16,468 nucleotides of DNA from an uncultured Clostridium sp. (GCA_900551615.1 URWN01000028.1:1-16468), one strand, 5' to 3'; shown: positions 6,846 to 14,463, counted from the first letter of the stretch. The notes: generated by a model from the letters alone, not told the origin. Numbers and translations are program-made.

Positions 6846-7622
6846 CTATTTTTTTACATATTTAATAACTTCTATATTACTCAATTTACTTCTTTCAACC
6901 ATTTGGTTATAGACCTTATCTCTCAAATTTTGTTGTTTTTCTTTCATTGTACTGCATTCTTTATCTGGAAAAAATGGTCCATCAATATATGATACTAACC
7001 TAACTTTATCTTTATTTTTCTCATAACATTGATATGTATTTGTAACGCAAAATGCTGGAACTTCTAATTGAACTGGATACTTAAATGATACAGTTTTAAA
7101 TGGTCTTATTTTTGTATAATATGGCCAAATATGTGCTTCTGGGAAAATAGTTATACTATTTCCTTTTTTTATTCTCAATTTTATTACATCTAGAAAATTT
7201 TTCATTGCTCCTTTGTTGCCTGGTATTGGTATTGCTCCAAGCATTTCAACTGTATTTCCTAAGAATTTCATAGATACATTTTCAGGATTTACTATAAAAT
7301 AATTTCTTTTGGGATAATTCCCATTGCTTGTTATAAATGTATCTGCAAATACTTGCGTATGATTTCCATATATAAAATATCCCTTTTTTTTATATGGTTT
7401 ATATTTTTCTTTTCCAATATATTTTATTTTTAGTTTTATATTTGCGTATAAATATTTTATTGGTAGACTTAATATGTTTTGTAAAAAAAATGCTGTTATA
7501 TTCCATATTATGTTTTTATGAATGTATTTATAATTTTCGTCTATTTTTCTAGGCTTAATTTCTGCCCCTGAAAATTCATCATTTAATTCATCATTATAGT
7601 AAATTATTTTTTGTTTCTTCAT
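6846..7622 (-). CDS. PlsC-type acyltransferase with unusual H-x5-D motif
   Basis: PlsC-like enzymes move acyl chains onto glycerol-phosphate or glycolipid hydroxyls at the inner membrane leaflet. In this 258-residue product, the catalytic block is in YGNHTQVFADTF (about 84-96). Here five residues, not the usual four, separate His and Asp. The FPEG block appears as FPEAHIWPYY (about 160-169), and an arginine-bearing KIRPFK follows. An amphipathic or hydrophobic stretch near 40-60 (IIWNITAFFLQNIL) could seat it at the membrane. It is the last gene of the five-gene operon, 61 nt after the previous acyltransferase, with a hairpin between them. The donor and acceptor are unknown. The altered spacing may mean a different substrate or lower activity. 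Confidence 0.75.
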   Translation of the reverse strand: MKKQKIIYYNDELNDEFSGAEIKPRKIDENYKYIHKNIIWNITAFFLQNILSLPIKYLYANIKLKIKYIGKEKYKPYKKKGYFIYGNHTQVFADTFITSNGNYPKRNYFIVNPENVSMKFLGNTVEMLGAIPIPGNKGAMKNFLDVIKLRIKKGNSITIFPEAHIWPYYTKIRPFKTVSFKYPVQLEVPAFCVTNTYQCYEKNKDKVRLVSYIDGPFFPDKECSTMKEKQQNLRDKVYNQMVERSKLSNIEVIKYVKK

Positions 7623-7655
7623 TTTTAATTTCAGTCCTTTTTAAAATTTAAAATT

Positions 7656-7681
7656 GGTTGGAAAATCAAAATTCTCCAACC
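7656..7681 (-). other. Intergenic hairpin between the two acyltransferase genes
   Basis: GGTTGGA (7656-7662) and TCCAACC (7675-7681) form a 7-bp stem with a 12-nt loop just after the upstream gene's stop. The following bases on the minus strand, AATTTT, make only a weak U-tract, so partial termination or RNA stabilisation within the operon is likelier than a full stop. Confidence 0.5.
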
Positions 7682-7683
7682 TC

Positions 7684-8610
7684 TTATAAAACATTTACAT
7701 TTTCTTCATTTACTTCTGTTGTGTATTCAAGTGGAATTCCATAGAAGTCTTCATATATTTTTTTCCATGCTTCAAAATTTTTATTTAACATAATTTCAGT
7801 ATTCTCTCTTTGTGATAAATTCTCATCTGGATAAATAGGTTCCGCTATATTTACAGTATATTCTTGAATCGGAAATCCTTCACCATCTATTTTATCGCTG
7901 TCTTGCATTGTTATAAAAATTGGTATAACTGGAACATTATTTCTTGCAGCCATTTTAAATGCACCATGTTTTAGTGGCTTTGGCTTTCTATAATTCCACC
8001 ACATACTTTGTTCTGGATAGATTAATATAAAATCTCCTTTTTGTAGTAATGTATCTACAGCTTTCATAAATTCTACCATTGTTCTTTTGTTTGAACTTAA
8101 TGGTAATGTATCGCAGTTTCTAAAAAAGAATCCATATAATCCAGGGAAGTTTGTGTAGTTTCCTTCCCTTATTACTTTATATAATCTCTTTTCTTCAATT
8201 TTTCCTGACATTCTAAACACTTTTTCAATTGTAAAGCAGTCAAATGGATTAAAGTGATTACATGTTACTATTGCTCCTGTTGATACTTTGCTTAAATTTT
8301 CTATTCCATTTATTTCTTTTATTATTAATTTATTATTTTTTAATAAATTATCTAAAAATCTTTCTCCTACTTCATTTGCGAATACTCTTTTTAATTTACT
8401 TGTCATCTTTTTTCTCAAATAGTCTATATTTTCTGGTGTTAATACTATTGTAGGTGGATCATCTTCTGCATCAACATCAAATTTTCCCTCTTTTTCTAAT
8501 TGTTCTATTTTTTTTAAAACTTCTAGTCTATATTGTGATTTTTCTATTTCTTCTTCTTTTTCTTCTTGTTTGCTTTTTCTTGAAATTGTTAATAATTTTT
8601 TAGCCTTCAT
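7684..8610 (-). CDS. PlsC-type 1-acylglycerol-phosphate acyltransferase homologue
   Basis: This 308-residue product has the classical acyltransferase motifs: NHFNPFD (H-x4-D, about 118-124) and YPEQSMWWNY (the FPEG block, about 199-208). A VPVIPIFI strand follows (about 226-233). The first 60 residues are a charged, Lys/Glu-rich, probably helical extension not needed for catalysis, which might bind a partner or the membrane surface. Translation starts at ATG 8610 behind GGAGAT, 11 nt after the upstream glycosyltransferase stop. With the adjacent GT8 genes, the context points to acylation of a glycolipid rather than routine phosphatidate synthesis. This is inference. Confidence 0.85.
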   Translation of the reverse strand: MKAKKLLTISRKSKQEEKEEEIEKSQYRLEVLKKIEQLEKEGKFDVDAEDDPPTIVLTPENIDYLRKKMTSKLKRVFANEVGERFLDNLLKNNKLIIKEINGIENLSKVSTGAIVTCNHFNPFDCFTIEKVFRMSGKIEEKRLYKVIREGNYTNFPGLYGFFFRNCDTLPLSSNKRTMVEFMKAVDTLLQKGDFILIYPEQSMWWNYRKPKPLKHGAFKMAARNNVPVIPIFITMQDSDKIDGEGFPIQEYTVNIAEPIYPDENLSQRENTEIMLNKNFEAWKKIYEDFYGIPLEYTTEVNEENVNVL

Positions 8611-8621
8611 TAAACTATCTC

Positions 8622-9536
8622 CTATTTATTTCTATCATCGCCTACACATTCTGTCTCTTTTTGTGCTAATTCGATTAGTTTTGCACTGTTAGCATCATCT
8701 TTTTCTTTGTCTTCATCTGTATATTTTGCCCCAATTGCTTTTATTTCATTATAAAATTCTGTTTTTTCTGCACATTTCCAGAAATATTCTTGATATAATA
8801 TATCATCAAAATACCAAGGTTTTGAACCTAAATTATAGTGAATAAGATTTATTTCACCTTCTCTCTTTCCCATAATTGGCATTCTGTTCCATGCATAATC
8901 TATAATTTTAACTCTTCCTTTACATAGTCTATTTAAATAGTCTTGGTCTTGTGCAACTTCAAATCTTATTTTTCCTAGCATGTATATAAATTTTTCTTCA
9001 AATTTATATTCTCTTAATTCTTTTAAGTTCATGACTATAACACCTGCATTAAAGTATTTGTTATAGTCTGCAACTCCAACTACTCTTTCTACATAGTCTT
9101 TGAATACATCTATTGCTTGTACAACTCCGTCTGGTACAGCAGCAATTAAATTGTCTCCCATGTCTATATTATACAAATTTGCAATGTCTGATAAACATAT
9201 TGTATCACTATCTATGTATACTACTTTATCATATTCTGGATATAGTTCTGGTATGAATAGTCTATAATATGTTGTATTTGAAAAATAATTACGTGTATAT
9301 AATTTTTCTTTTATTTCATTTAATTGTTTATTTAAGTCAACAAATTCTATGGTTACATTCTCTTGTTCATATTTTTTTATTCTTTTTTTATTTTCTTCTG
9401 TTACACTTGTGTATAAAATCTTTATTGCATATTTATTTTCTTTTGATGTATTGTCTATTAATGATTTTAATGCTACTCCTAAAAATGGTATATATCCATT
9501 ATCTACTGCAAAAAATACTGGTATTTCTTTATTCAT
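8622..9536 (-). CDS. GT8 family glycosyltransferase
   Basis: GT8 enzymes are retaining transferases that use UDP-glucose or UDP-galactose in LPS, teichoic-acid or glycolipid synthesis. The 304-residue product opens with IPVFFAVDNGYIPFLGVAL (nucleotide-sugar binding). It has the metal-binding DSD (109-111) in VVYIDSDTICL and YFNAGVIVMNL in mid-protein. The second metal/diphosphate motif is HYNLGSKPW. The last 30 residues are a charged tail rich in Asp/Glu/Lys. Its start overlaps the end of the preceding GT8 gene by 8 bp, so translation is probably coupled. The sugar and acceptor are not readable from sequence. Confidence 0.92.
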   Translation of the reverse strand: MNKEIPVFFAVDNGYIPFLGVALKSLIDNTSKENKYAIKILYTSVTEENKKRIKKYEQENVTIEFVDLNKQLNEIKEKLYTRNYFSNTTYYRLFIPELYPEYDKVVYIDSDTICLSDIANLYNIDMGDNLIAAVPDGVVQAIDVFKDYVERVVGVADYNKYFNAGVIVMNLKELREYKFEEKFIYMLGKIRFEVAQDQDYLNRLCKGRVKIIDYAWNRMPIMGKREGEINLIHYNLGSKPWYFDDILYQEYFWKCAEKTEFYNEIKAIGAKYTDEDKEKDDANSAKLIELAQKETECVGDDRNK

Positions 9537-10371
9537 TTACTTTCTCTCCTTCTTTTTGTTCATATTCATTTTTCAATTCTATATATTCTTTTAAATCTTC
9601 ATCAAATGTATAACATTTTAGTACCTTATGAACCTCTTCTATTTGCCATTGTTTATAATTTTCTGTGTGTGGATATGGTTTCCACAATAGTCTTTTGCAA
9701 AAATGACAAATAACTGTATCTTTTTTGTTAAATTTTGATTGCTCGTTATATATTCTTGGTAGTAATAATTTTTTTGTTGTTGAATAATATATTGCACTTT
9801 GGTCGGCAAATAATAGCTTTTTATTTTTTATTAATTCTCTTGCTTTTTCTAGTAGTCCTGTTTCTTTTATTTTTTTCATGTTTAATAAAAGCATTCCTGC
9901 ATTTATATAGTCTGGGTATAAAATTACTGAACCATATTTTTCTTTGACTGCTGCATATTCATATTCTGAGATATCTATTTTATATAATTTTGATATATCT
10001 CCATTTGCCATCATATCTATATCTAAATATAGAAGCTTTTCTGGCATATTTGGTACTAAGTCTGCTAATAACCTTAATAATGTATATGGTGTACAATATG
10101 CGTTTTCGTTTTTGCAGTGTCCAAATTCCTTTTCATATATTTCTGTTACATCAACTTTTATTACTTTATTTTCTGGATTTTTGTTTTTTATAACTTCATC
10201 TAAATATTCTACCTGTTTATCACTTATTGCTTTATATTCTGATTTTACTCTAGATAAATCCATTGTAAATATATAACATGTTACATTTGATTTTGTTTTA
10301 TTCGTTATTGAAATAAGTTCTGTTAATGCTCCATCAAAAACTTTTTCATTTCCACATAAAAGTATATTCAT
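9529..10371 (-). CDS. Second GT8-like glycosyltransferase
   Basis: The 280-residue product has a shorter N-terminus (MNILLCGNEKVFDGALTEL), the DID metal motif (117-119) in KLLYLDIDMM, and YINAGMLLLNM. The C-terminal block HFCKRLLWKPYP corresponds to the HxxGxxKPW motif of GT8, with the central glycine lost. It is divergent from its neighbour, so the two are not a recent duplication. It probably adds a different sugar in the same glycan. It is the second gene of the operon, 56 nt after the flippase-like gene. ATG 10371 follows AGGGGA. Confidence 0.87.
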   Translation of the reverse strand: MNILLCGNEKVFDGALTELISITNKTKSNVTCYIFTMDLSRVKSEYKAISDKQVEYLDEVIKNKNPENKVIKVDVTEIYEKEFGHCKNENAYCTPYTLLRLLADLVPNMPEKLLYLDIDMMANGDISKLYKIDISEYEYAAVKEKYGSVILYPDYINAGMLLLNMKKIKETGLLEKARELIKNKKLLFADQSAIYYSTTKKLLLPRIYNEQSKFNKKDTVICHFCKRLLWKPYPHTENYKQWQIEEVHKVLKCYTFDEDLKEYIELKNEYEQKEGEKVNE

Positions 10372-10427
10372 ATTTTTTCCCCTATTTTTAAAAATCTTTC
10401 ATATTATATATTATTTTTTTACTTTTT

Positions 10428-11471
10428 TCAACTTTTTTCATTGTTATTTTCAGTATTTTTTTCTTCCATTTTTTGGCATTTTATAGCATTAATCATTGTT
10501 ATAATTGCACTCACAATAATTAATAAATAAAAATTTATCCCTCTATTTAATATCATTGCTCCGTTTATAATATTTTGTGGAAATACTGTTTTAAATATTT
10601 CTATAAATCCACCTTCTGTTACTCCAACTGCTCCTGGTGATGGTATTCCTGATACAGTTCCATACAAAACTGATTGTATACTAATTATTTTTAATATATT
10701 TTCTCCTTTTAGTCCAAATGAACAATATACCCAATATGATACACTATATAATGCTAAAAATTCAATGTATGTTGTAATTATTATTTTTAATATTACAAAT
10801 TTATTATTTTTTATATAATCGCTACTATTATGGTATTTACTTAATTCTGCTTGAATTTTTTCTTGTTTTTGTTCTACATTTTTTATTTTTAGCTTTTTCA
10901 TTATTTTTACTACAAAGTCTATTAATTTTTGCAATAATTTTTTTGAAAAAATAGCTATTAATAATAATGATAGTGCACTTGAATTTAGTAATATTCCTAT
11001 TACAAAAAACCATACTAATGCTGTATTTAATATATTGTGATTTATGGCTACGCCTATTAATGCAAGTGATATAGTTACTACCTGCATACTACTTAAATTT
11101 ATTAAGAGTGCTAATGTTGAATTTGCTACTGAAATTTTGTCTTTGTACATGTAGTATATTTGCATTGGTTGGCCTCCACTAGCTGCAGGTGTTATTCCAC
11201 TAAAAAAGAAACCTATTAATGCATATTTTATATTTTTAAGAAATGATGTTTTTTCATCTAATGCTTTTAGTGTTCTGCCTATATTTATTGCTTCACATAT
11301 TACATATATACACATACATACTACTGCTATTAATATGTATTGTATTTTTACTGTTCCTAAGACTTGAAACATTTCTCCTGTGTTTTGATCTTTTAGTATT
11401 ATATAAAATGTTAATATTATTAACAATATGAATATCATTGCATTTCTTATTAACTTACTTTTTCTTTTCAT
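10428..11471 (-). CDS. Flippase-like membrane protein (LPG-synthase TM domain, UPF0104/AglD-type)
   Basis: This family shares the N-terminal membrane domain of MprF, which translocates lysyl-phosphatidylglycerol. Stand-alone members are thought to flip or modify lipid-linked molecules. The 347-residue product is mostly hydrophobic, with about eight predicted helices. It carries both family signatures: FSGITPAASGGQPMQIYYMYK (about 73-93, trimmed match GITPAASGGQP) and SGIPSPGAVGVTEGGFIE (about 275-292). There is no C-terminal aminoacyl-transferase domain, so it is not MprF itself. It is the first gene of the operon. I infer that it moves the glycolipid intermediate built by the downstream GT8 and acyltransferase products. 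Confidence 0.88.
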   Translation of the reverse strand: MKRKSKLIRNAMIFILLIILTFYIILKDQNTGEMFQVLGTVKIQYILIAVVCMCIYVICEAINIGRTLKALDEKTSFLKNIKYALIGFFFSGITPAASGGQPMQIYYMYKDKISVANSTLALLINLSSMQVVTISLALIGVAINHNILNTALVWFFVIGILLNSSALSLLLIAIFSKKLLQKLIDFVVKIMKKLKIKNVEQKQEKIQAELSKYHNSSDYIKNNKFVILKIIITTYIEFLALYSVSYWVYCSFGLKGENILKIISIQSVLYGTVSGIPSPGAVGVTEGGFIEIFKTVFPQNIINGAMILNRGINFYLLIIVSAIITMINAIKCQKMEEKNTENNNEKS

Positions 11472-11505
11472 TTTTTACCATCCGTTTGTTTTTTATCTAT
11501 TTTAT

Positions 11506-11534
11506 ATTATTATTTATTTTTGCTTTTTTGTCAA
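11506..11534 (-). promoter_or_regulatory. Promoter of the glycolipid operon
   Basis: On the minus strand, a perfect -35 TTGACA (11534-11529), 17-bp spacer and AATAAT (11511-11506, 5 of 6 matches). The first gene starts 35 nt downstream. Confidence 0.65.
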
Positions 11535-11578
11535 CTATATTAAAAAAATTGCTTTTTTGTTTGATATAATATGGAAAA

Positions 11579-11612
11579 GGAATAGCCTTAGAAATTTTCT
11601 CATGGCTATTCC
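11579..11612 (-). terminator. Terminator of the 116-residue gene
   Basis: GGAATAGCC (11579-11587) pairs perfectly with GGCTATTCC (11604-11612). On the minus strand it is followed by TTTTCC and starts 11 nt after the stop at 11623. Confidence 0.75.
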
Positions 11613-11622
11613 TGTTTTGAGT

Positions 11623-11973
11623 TTATAAGTTTTTAGACCGAAGTTTAGCCATGTCCTCTCTAAACATAGCTATTTCTGGTATTTGAAAGCCGAAATTTTT
11701 GGCTGTAGCCACCTCTTTCGATAACATTTTCTTTACCTCTTCCACATAAAAATTTTCTAAAGGAATCATTAAAGTGTTTATTGTTTTCACTTTATATACC
11801 TTATTCAGATTATATTTTCCCTCCAAAACTTTTAATGCAACTTGCTGATTTTTCTCATCATAATTATCAATATTGATAATTATGCCTTCAAAACCATAAT
11901 ATCGTTTCTCCGGTTTTACTTGGCTATTTTTTTCGCCTAAGTTTATAAACCCTGTCCGCTTATTTCTCTGCAT
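11623..11973 (-). CDS. Unrecognised 116-residue protein
   Basis: The frame is open to 12006, but ATG 11973 has AAGGAGG 6 nt upstream, so I choose it, giving a product beginning MQRNKRTGFINLG. The first 25 residues are basic and probably disordered. Then comes a compact, beta-rich segment (RYYGFEGIIINIDNYDEKNQ) and a helical C-terminus ending KLRSKNL. No membrane segment, Cys cluster or known motif is seen. The gene has its own promoter and terminator. It uses more GC-ending codons (ACC, GCC, TTC) than its neighbours and borders decayed DNA next to an attachment site, which hints at foreign origin. Function unknown. Confidence 0.7.
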   Translation of the reverse strand: MQRNKRTGFINLGEKNSQVKPEKRYYGFEGIIINIDNYDEKNQQVALKVLEGKYNLNKVYKVKTINTLMIPLENFYVEEVKKMLSKEVATAKNFGFQIPEIAMFREDMAKLRSKNL

Positions 11974-12010
11974 ATTTTTCCTCCTTGCAGTATATTTATA
12001 GTACAATTAT

Positions 12011-12039
12011 ATGATACTACTTTATGTAAAATTAGTCAA
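12011..12039 (-). promoter_or_regulatory. Promoter of the 116-residue gene
   Basis: On the minus strand, -35 TTGACT (12039-12034), 17-bp spacer, -10 TATCAT (12016-12011). Its start codon is 38 nt downstream. Confidence 0.7.
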
Positions 12040-12160
12040 GTTTTTTTGTTTGTTTTTATAAATAAAAATTGTGTTTGTAAAGTTTCTTGTGTAGATGTTA
12101 AAATCATTCCATCTACTGCTTTTACTGTTGAAAAGAATAAATCTTCAATAGAAGCAATTA

Positions 12161-12472
12161 TTAGCGGATTAAAAGATCTAATTTATATAAGCCTTGTATT
12201 CTAGGGATTTTTCTATAAGTATCAAAATCTGAAACATACTTCCAGCCAAACTTTTCATATAGTCCATGATGTTTTGTATATATTTTATTATCTACAAATA
12301 TTCCATAAGTTTGTGGTAATTTATGTTTTTGTAAGCTATGTTTCATAAAACATTTTACTTCTTCAAATGTATATCAATCTTCTCTTCCCCACCAATTATG
12401 CATCCATTTTGTAATTGTAGCTAAAGTATCATCATCTATTTTAGTAATTTGTTTAATTTCTATATTATTCAT
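12161..12472 (-). pseudogene. GNAT acetyltransferase pseudogene with internal deletion
   Basis: GNAT proteins transfer acetyl groups from acetyl-CoA. From ATG 12472 the frame reads MNNIEIKQITKIDDD to KWMHNWWGRED, then an in-frame TGA, then YTFEEVKCFMKHSLQKHKLPQTYGIFVDNKI. It passes directly to YTKHHGLYEKFGWKYVSDFD, the conserved C-terminal motif B. The roughly 60-70 residues that should lie between, including the acetyl-CoA-binding R/Q-x-x-G-x-G/A loop, are missing. An in-frame deletion plus a nonsense codon make it dead. It lies just outside the tRNA-Leu attachment site, on the chromosomal side. Confidence 0.8.
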
Positions 12473-12609
12473 TATCTCTTCTTCCAAATATTTTTCATAA
12501 ATATCTCCTATGTCACTTTAAATCAAAAATAAATATTTTTGTATACTGATAGTATTTTTAAATAAAAAAATAAACTTATCAAAAACTTTGAAAGCATTGA
12601 TAAATCTAA

Positions 12610-12665
12610 TGGTGCAGATGGCCGGAATCGAACCGGCACGGTTTATTCAACCGCAGGATTTTAAG
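12610..12665 (-). other. Attachment site: 3' half of tRNA-Leu(UAA)
   Basis: On the minus strand the 3' half of a tRNA-Leu is intact. It has loop CTTAAAA with anticodon TAA (12665-12659), stem strand TCCTG, and the long class II variable arm with CGGTT/AACCG. The T-arm is GCCGG-TTCGATT-CCGGC (12637-12621), followed by acceptor strand CATCTGC, A and CCA (12612-12610). The 5' half is absent: bases beyond 12665 do not form the expected CAGGA strand. Such fragments arise when a tyrosine recombinase integrates an element into the tRNA gene by crossover at the anticodon loop. The orientation places the element on the right (above 12665) and the chromosome on the left. It cannot yield a working tRNA. 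Confidence 0.87.
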
Positions 12666-12712
12666 AATAATGGAATATTTAACATTTATTATTACTTAAC
12701 ATCAGTAAATAG

Positions 12713-12751
12713 CTTTTAATTCAAGTGTTTTCAATGATTTGGAATTAAAAG
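12713..12751. repeat. Inverted repeat inside the element end
   Basis: CTTTTAATTC (12713-12722) and GAATTAAAAG (12742-12751) are perfect 10-bp inverted arms, 19 bp apart, about 50 bp from the tRNA crossover point. They could bind an excision or integration factor. No gene is seen between 12666 and 13068. Confidence 0.5.
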
Positions 12752-12798
12752 TTAGTATTATAAATAGTTATAAAATATTACTAAAAAACAAATAAGAT

Positions 12799-12828
12799 GT
12801 TAGGAAAGTGTTAGGAAAAAGTTAGGAA
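12799..12828. repeat. Three GTTAGGAA repeats at exact 11-bp spacing
   Basis: GTTAGGAA occurs at 12799, 12810 and 12821, one helical turn apart, about 135-160 bp inside the element from the anticodon-loop crossover. Arm-type binding sites of tyrosine integrases have this layout. The copies are identical over eight bases. Confidence 0.65.
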
Positions 12829-12850
12829 GAATTTTTAGCTTACTTTTGAC

Positions 12851-12878
12851 TTGACGTAGAATTACTCTACTTTAAAAT
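12851..12878 (+). promoter_or_regulatory. Promoter towards oriT and the relaxase, with possible operator
   Basis: TTGACG (12851-12856), 16-bp spacer, TAAAAT (12873-12878). The spacer holds the inverted repeat GTAGA-ATTAC-TCTAC (12856-12870), a possible repressor site. The relaxase start is about 270 nt downstream, beyond two hairpins. Confidence 0.45.
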
Positions 12879-12884
12879 AAAGAT

Positions 12885-12906
12885 GCCTTAAAACTAAATT
12901 TAAGGC
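12885..12906 (+). other. Hairpin early in the relaxase leader
   Basis: GCCTTAAA (12885-12892) pairs perfectly with TTTAAGGC (12899-12906) around a 6-nt loop, followed by TTAATTAAAT. It may attenuate transcription from the promoter just upstream. Confidence 0.45.
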
Positions 12907-13008
12907 TTAATTAAATAGGATTAAATACCAAATTAGATTGCTTGTAGCATTTTAGCTATGAGTAGTCTTTTTTTGTTGTCCAAAAGAGAAATGCAACAAA
13001 TTTTATGA

Positions 13009-13043
13009 AAAACCTAAAATGCAATTAAGCAATTTTAGGTTTT
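13009..13043 (+). terminator. Hairpin with T-tract upstream of oriT
   Basis: AAAACCTAAAAT (13009-13020) pairs perfectly with ATTTTAGGTTTT (13032-13043), ending in a T-run. It resembles a terminator and separates the leader from oriT. An attenuator for the relaxase is an alternative. Confidence 0.55.
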
Positions 13044-13068
13044 GGGGTGTGAGGTTGCTTAACCCTGC

Positions 13069-13105
13069 CACACAGACAAACTTTGTTTGTCTAGTGTGTT
13101 AGACA
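13069..13105 (+). other. oriT of the MobV (pMV158) type
   Basis: A hairpin is formed by CACAC-AGACAAAC (13069-13081) and GTTTGTCT-A-GTGTG (13085-13098), 13 bp with one bulged A. The nick sequence TAGTGTG/TTAGAC follows directly. The central TAGTGTG/TTA equals the known nick region of pMV158, where MobM cuts after the last G. The predicted nick here is between 13098 and 13099. It lies 48 nt before the relaxase start, the normal position for this family. Confidence 0.87.
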
Positions 13106-13146
13106 TTGAAACAATATCTCAAGCAAAGAAGGAGGTGCAAGGAGAT

Positions 13147-14394
13147 ATGAGTTATGCTATTGTAAGAAATGAAAAATTAACACGAGCAAAAGTAAATGGA
13201 AAAGGAACTCATAATGATAGAAAAGCAAAAAATCATACTAATAAAGATATTGATCCTACAAAGACACACTTAAATTATTACATTAAGAAAAATGAACTAA
13301 CATACATCAAAGAATTTGATAAATATTTAAAAGAAAATAATGTGCAAGGTCATCTTAGAAGTAATAGCATAATAATGTGCCAAATGATATTTACATCAGA
13401 CCAAGTATTCTTTGATAAAATAGGAGAACAAGAAACAAAAAGATATTTTGATGAATGTTATAAATTTATATGCGGTTATAAAAATTTGGGAGAAAGAAAT
13501 ATAATATCAGCAGTAGTACATTTAGATGAAGGTGTACCACATATGCACTTAATGTTTGTTCCTGTTGTTCATAAAAAAAACAAAAATGGAAATGACATTG
13601 ATAAAATTTGTGCAAGAGATTTTTGGAAAGGCAGAGACAGTTATAGAAAATTACAGGATGCCTACTTTAATCATGTAAAATCAAAGGGGGTTGATTTAGA
13701 AAGAGGTATGTTTGTTGAAGATACTGACAGAAAACATTATACAGTTGAAGAATATAAAAAAATTACAAATTATGAAAATACTAAGAAAGTTCTAAAAGAA
13801 ATTAAACTAGAAATACCAGAAGTTCCAAATATAAATGAAATTAGTAAGTTTTCAATAAAAAGAGATGAGAAAATACTAAAGGAAATCATAAAACCTAAAG
13901 ATGATTTAATTAAAGAATTATATAAGGATAATTTATCATTGCATAAAGAACTATCAAAACAATCCAAAGTTGTTGATGAAGATGTAAAATATCAAAAAGA
14001 ACGAGATAAAATCATTGAAGATAACAAGGAATTGCACAATACTGTAAAAGAGTTAAAACACGAATATCAAAATAAAAGCGATACTCTTGATTTAAAATAT
14101 GATAACAGAAAAAGAAAACTTGAAAAAGAATATCAAGAAAAATCTTATAATTTAGAATATGAATACAAATATAAAGTTCGTAAATTAGAAAAAGAAAATA
14201 GCAAATTACACAAAATAATTGATAAGTTCTACGAAACTATTGATAAATTTATGCATTGGATTTGTGTTAAATTTGATATTGCTGAAGAAGATAATTTAAT
14301 TAGAGATTTTCAAAAAGAAACTAATACTTTCCTTAATCCAGAAAAACGAATAAGACATGAAGAAATGGAAAAAGAATGGGATTTAGAACGATAA
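13147..14394 (+). CDS. MobV-family relaxase (Mob/Pre)
   Basis: The relaxase nicks oriT and pilots the strand into a recipient through a helper's secretion channel. The frame is open further upstream, but ATG 13147, behind AAGGAGG and AAGGAGAT, gives the canonical start MSYAIVRNEKL and 415 residues, and leaves oriT outside the gene. Motif I includes HNDRKAKNHTNKDID and HLNYYI (22-46). The metal-binding motif is HLDEGVPHMH (125-134). The C-terminal half from about 250 is Lys/Glu-rich coiled coil (repeats of KLEKEYQEKS and YKVRKLEKEN), used for dimer or partner contact. MobV enzymes use a histidine in place of tyrosine for nicking, and His22 is the candidate. No other mobilisation gene follows, and a strong terminator ends the transcript. 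Confidence 0.95.
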   Translation: MSYAIVRNEKLTRAKVNGKGTHNDRKAKNHTNKDIDPTKTHLNYYIKKNELTYIKEFDKYLKENNVQGHLRSNSIIMCQMIFTSDQVFFDKIGEQETKRYFDECYKFICGYKNLGERNIISAVVHLDEGVPHMHLMFVPVVHKKNKNGNDIDKICARDFWKGRDSYRKLQDAYFNHVKSKGVDLERGMFVEDTDRKHYTVEEYKKITNYENTKKVLKEIKLEIPEVPNINEISKFSIKRDEKILKEIIKPKDDLIKELYKDNLSLHKELSKQSKVVDEDVKYQKERDKIIEDNKELHNTVKELKHEYQNKSDTLDLKYDNRKRKLEKEYQEKSYNLEYEYKYKVRKLEKENSKLHKIIDKFYETIDKFMHWICVKFDIAEEDNLIRDFQKETNTFLNPEKRIRHEEMEKEWDLER

Positions 14395-14421
14395 TTAAAA
14401 CAAAGGAATAAAGAGAAATTC

Positions 14422-14458
14422 TCTAAAAATCTGCCACTGTTAGTGGCAGATTTTTAGA
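14422..14458. terminator. Strong bidirectional terminator
   Basis: TCTAAAAATCTGCCACT (14422-14438) pairs perfectly with AGTGGCAGATTTTTAGA (14442-14458): 17 bp around GTT. It serves both the relaxase gene and, from the other strand, the histidine phosphatase gene. Confidence 0.9.
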
Positions 14459-14463
14459 ATATT

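Noticed and set aside
9269..9613. Hydrophobic plus-strand frames across the glycosyltransferase and flippase genes
   Set aside because: They are Leu/Phe-rich readings of AT-rich antisense DNA without ribosome binding sites, opposite well-supported genes.
12064..12214. Plus-strand open stretch with VKIIPSTAFTVEKNKSSIEA
   Set aside because: It has no start codon or ribosome binding site, and overlaps the GNAT remnant. It may be a remnant of a coding sequence, but no family is recognisable.
12799..12828. CRISPR-like array
   Set aside because: Repeats are only 8 bp with 3-bp gaps, so there are no spacers. The layout fits protein-binding sites.
13087..13146. Longer relaxase start upstream of ATG 13147
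   Set aside because: The first 20 codons would cover the oriT nick region and do not match the MSYAI-type start of MobV proteins.
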